Assembly (NCBI RefSeq): GCF_000238775.2
Contig: NZ_AFEJ02000001.1
Location: 4,030,001 to 4,094,000, forward strand
Length of the DNA stretch: 64,000 bases
Source: Acaryochloris sp. CCMEE 5410
GTDB lineage: Bacteria > Cyanobacteriota > Cyanobacteriia > Thermosynechococcales > Thermosynechococcaceae
Reading direction: 5' to 3'
The translations under genes were made by a program, and so were the position numbers. The notes beneath the pieces are model-generated. The model was not told the DNA's origin. It was given only the letters and a program-made list of their open reading frames with translations, and did not search any database. Positions 62,484 through 64,000 of the stretch are shown here, in pieces (the first letter of the stretch is position 1; every line of letters begins with the position of its first letter).

Positions 62484-63931
62484 GCTAGATGAGTTTCAAC
62501 CGCACTGACTAATCGGTCTGTCCAATGGTTGACCATTCCCATATTGCGGGCTTCTACCATGACGCGAATGAGAGGTTCTGTGCCGGAGGCCCGGACTAGA
62601 ATTCGACCTTGATCCCCCATGTCATCTGTGGCTTGATCAATTAGGGTTTGGAGGGGTTGGCACTCTTGCCAGTTGCGCCTGCGATCGCGATCTTCGACGC
62701 GCACATTCTTGAGAAGTTGGGGATAAGTCTGGAAGCTGTCATCCACTAAACAGGAGAGGCGGGTCTTGTTTTGGCAAATAATGGTTGCTAAATGCAATGC
62801 TGTCAACAAACCATCGCCACTGACACCATAGTGGGGACATAAAATATGACCAGATTGCTCACCCCCTAACATGGAGCCGTGATTGAGCATCTCAGCATGG
62901 ACATTTTGATCCCCCACGGCTGCTCGTAAGAGAGTGCCGCCTTGCTGTTGCCAAGCCAATTCGAACCCTAAATTAGACATTACGGTTGCCACAATCAAGT
63001 CATTGGGCAACTGATTTTGCTGCTGTAACGCTTTGCCCCACAGGTAGAGAATATAGTCGCCATCCACGGTTCGGCCTTGACAGTCAATCGCGAGCACGCG
63101 ATCGGCGTCGCCATCAAAGGCAAAGCCGACATCAGCCTCATGTAAGTTAACGGCTGCTTTCAAGGGTTCTAAATGTGTAGAGCCGCAATTGACATTAATA
63201 CGATCACCATCTGGCTGATCGTGTAAACAAATGACCTCAGCCCCCATGGCTTTAAAGACAGCAGGGGCTAACTGAGTGGCTGCGCCCCAAGCCAGATCCA
63301 GGACGACTTTCAGCCCTTGGAAATCGACTTGAGCGTGTAAGGGGGTCTGAATTGCATCGGTATAAGATTTTGTCAGTTCAGGCCGATGGAAATGATGTCC
63401 CCAGGTGCCCGAGGGCTGTTGTTGACCATAGGCTCGAATCCGTTGTTCAATTTTCCCTTGAGTGGCGGGAGGGAGCTTAGTACCGTTGGCTTGAAAAAAT
63501 TTAATGCCATTATCTGCTGGCGGGTTATGACTGGCAGAGACCATCACGCCACCTACTGCTTCGGTGTGATGAGTTAAGTAGGCAACGGTGGGGGTTGGAC
63601 ATAATCCGATATGCCAAACATCTAGCCCAGCGGCGGTCAGACCTGCCGACAGGGCCATCGCTAACATATCGCTGGAGTTACGAGAGTCTTGACCCAGAAT
63701 AAAAGGCTGACGGGGTGATGAATCTTGTCCCAACTCAAGTCCTGCACAAAAGCCTACTTGCAGCGCTAATTGAGGGGTGAGATGTTGACCGACATGGCCT
63801 CGAATCCCATCCGTTCCGAATAAGTTCACATCTTTTGCGGCTGCCACAACTTTGCGCGCTAGTTTGGCAGGTTGAACCGTGCGATCGCTTTTGATAACAC
63901 TTTTCTGCTTAGATTGAGAAGTAACAGACAT
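62480..63931 (-). CDS. glmM: Phosphoglucosamine mutase
   Basis: Converts glucosamine 6-phosphate to glucosamine 1-phosphate for UDP-GlcNAc. The catalytic phosphoserine is Ser134 in [11 protein letters not shown], the metal loop is FDGDADRVL, and the C-terminal phosphate site is [15 protein letters not shown]. It begins LFGTDGIRG after about 36 extra N-terminal residues, a common cyanobacterial trait. I start at ATG 63931; ATG 63970 adds 13 residues. Length 483 is slightly above the usual 445. Confidence 0.94.
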   Translation of the reverse strand: MSVTSQSKQKSVIKSDRTVQPAKLARKVVAAAKDVNLFGTDGIRGHVGQHLTPQLALQVGFCAGLELGQDSSPRQPFILGQDSRNSSDMLAMALSAGLTAAGLDVWHIGLCPTPTVAYLTHHTEAVGGVMVSASHNPPADNGIKFFQANGTKLPPATQGKIEQRIRAYGQQQPSGTWGHHFHRPELTKSYTDAIQTPLHAQVDFQGLKVVLDLAWGAATQLAPAVFKAMGAEVICLHDQPDGDRINVNCGSTHLEPLKAAVNLHEADVGFAFDGDADRVLAIDCQGRTVDGDYILYLWGKALQQQNQLPNDLIVATVMSNLGFELAWQQQGGTLLRAAVGDQNVHAEMLNHGSMLGGEQSGHILCPHYGVSGDGLLTALHLATIICQNKTRLSCLVDDSFQTYPQLLKNVRVEDRDRRRNWQECQPLQTLIDQATDDMGDQGRILVRASGTEPLIRVMVEARNMGMVNHWTDRLVSAVETHLA

Positions 63932-64000
63932 TGGACAATACACTCCACACCATGGCTGTACGATCCCCAAAGACGGAATACCTTATCTACGGGTGAGTAG

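Noticed and set aside
1-64000. tRNA or rRNA genes
   Set aside because: No segment showed the conserved T-loop/acceptor pattern or ribosomal RNA landmarks on reading; a covariance search was not possible.

Overview
The window is chromosomal DNA of a cyanobacterium, most likely of the Acaryochloris type (inference). Direct signs are the many HIP1 octamers (GCGATCGC), three tandem CP43-like chlorophyll-binding antenna genes, a plastocyanin gene, AMIN-domain TonB-dependent receptors, and cyanobacterial families such as COP23, CGLD27/Ycf36 and Uma2. I saw no intact insertion sequence, tRNA, rRNA or CRISPR array.

From about 2.4 to 48 kb the DNA is dominated by iron acquisition and iron-stress genes. 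In order: a FecCDE-type siderophore ABC transporter (2.4-5.25 kb); decayed genes, including a nickel-efflux-like MFS pseudogene (5.57-7.1 kb); a thioredoxin-reductase-like flavoprotein and a hydrolase; a gene-poor stretch (8.9-10 kb); TonB receptor 1 with its binding protein and an AraC regulator (10.7-15.8 kb); a sucrase-ferredoxin-like protein; three IsiA/Pcb antenna genes (17.4-21.2 kb); a six-helix membrane protein, plastocyanin and class I aldolase (21.4-24.9 kb); an unknown protein, two methyltransferases, a previously uncalled 40-residue membrane peptide and a TPR-like protein (25-28.4 kb); a minus-strand cluster of MFS exporter, two duplicated binding proteins, TonB receptor 2, an AraC regulator and heme-type TonB receptor 3 (28.7-38.6 kb); Dps, ExbD, ExbB and an unusual TonB (38.8-42.4 kb); a second permease/ATPase/binding-protein set (42.5-45.2 kb); and an imelysin plus di-heme oxidoreductase pair (45.5-48.1 kb).

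Together these genes import chelated iron across both membranes (receptors, ExbBD-TonB, ABC transporters), store or detoxify it (Dps) and adjust photosynthesis to iron shortage (antennae, plastocyanin). A 19-base near-palindrome close to ATTGAGA-N5-TCTCAAT recurs before several of them and is a good Fur-box candidate. Direct repeats of GGACTTTTT about 21 bases apart lie before the two receptors with adjacent AraC genes.

From 48 to 64 kb the content is mostly housekeeping: Crp-type regulator, Uma2, a serine protease, COP23, an alcohol-dehydrogenase-like protein, SH3 protein, tsf and rpsB, rsmE, a degenerate GyrB-like protein, CGLD27, asparaginase and glmM. The leader of rpsB-tsf can fold into a pseudoknot next to the ribosome binding site and is the most striking RNA signal here. 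Other leads are TonB with a long Pro-Ala tail after its C-terminal domain, the operator-like palindrome over the aldolase promoter, and a 99-base diverged repeat with a conserved hairpin.
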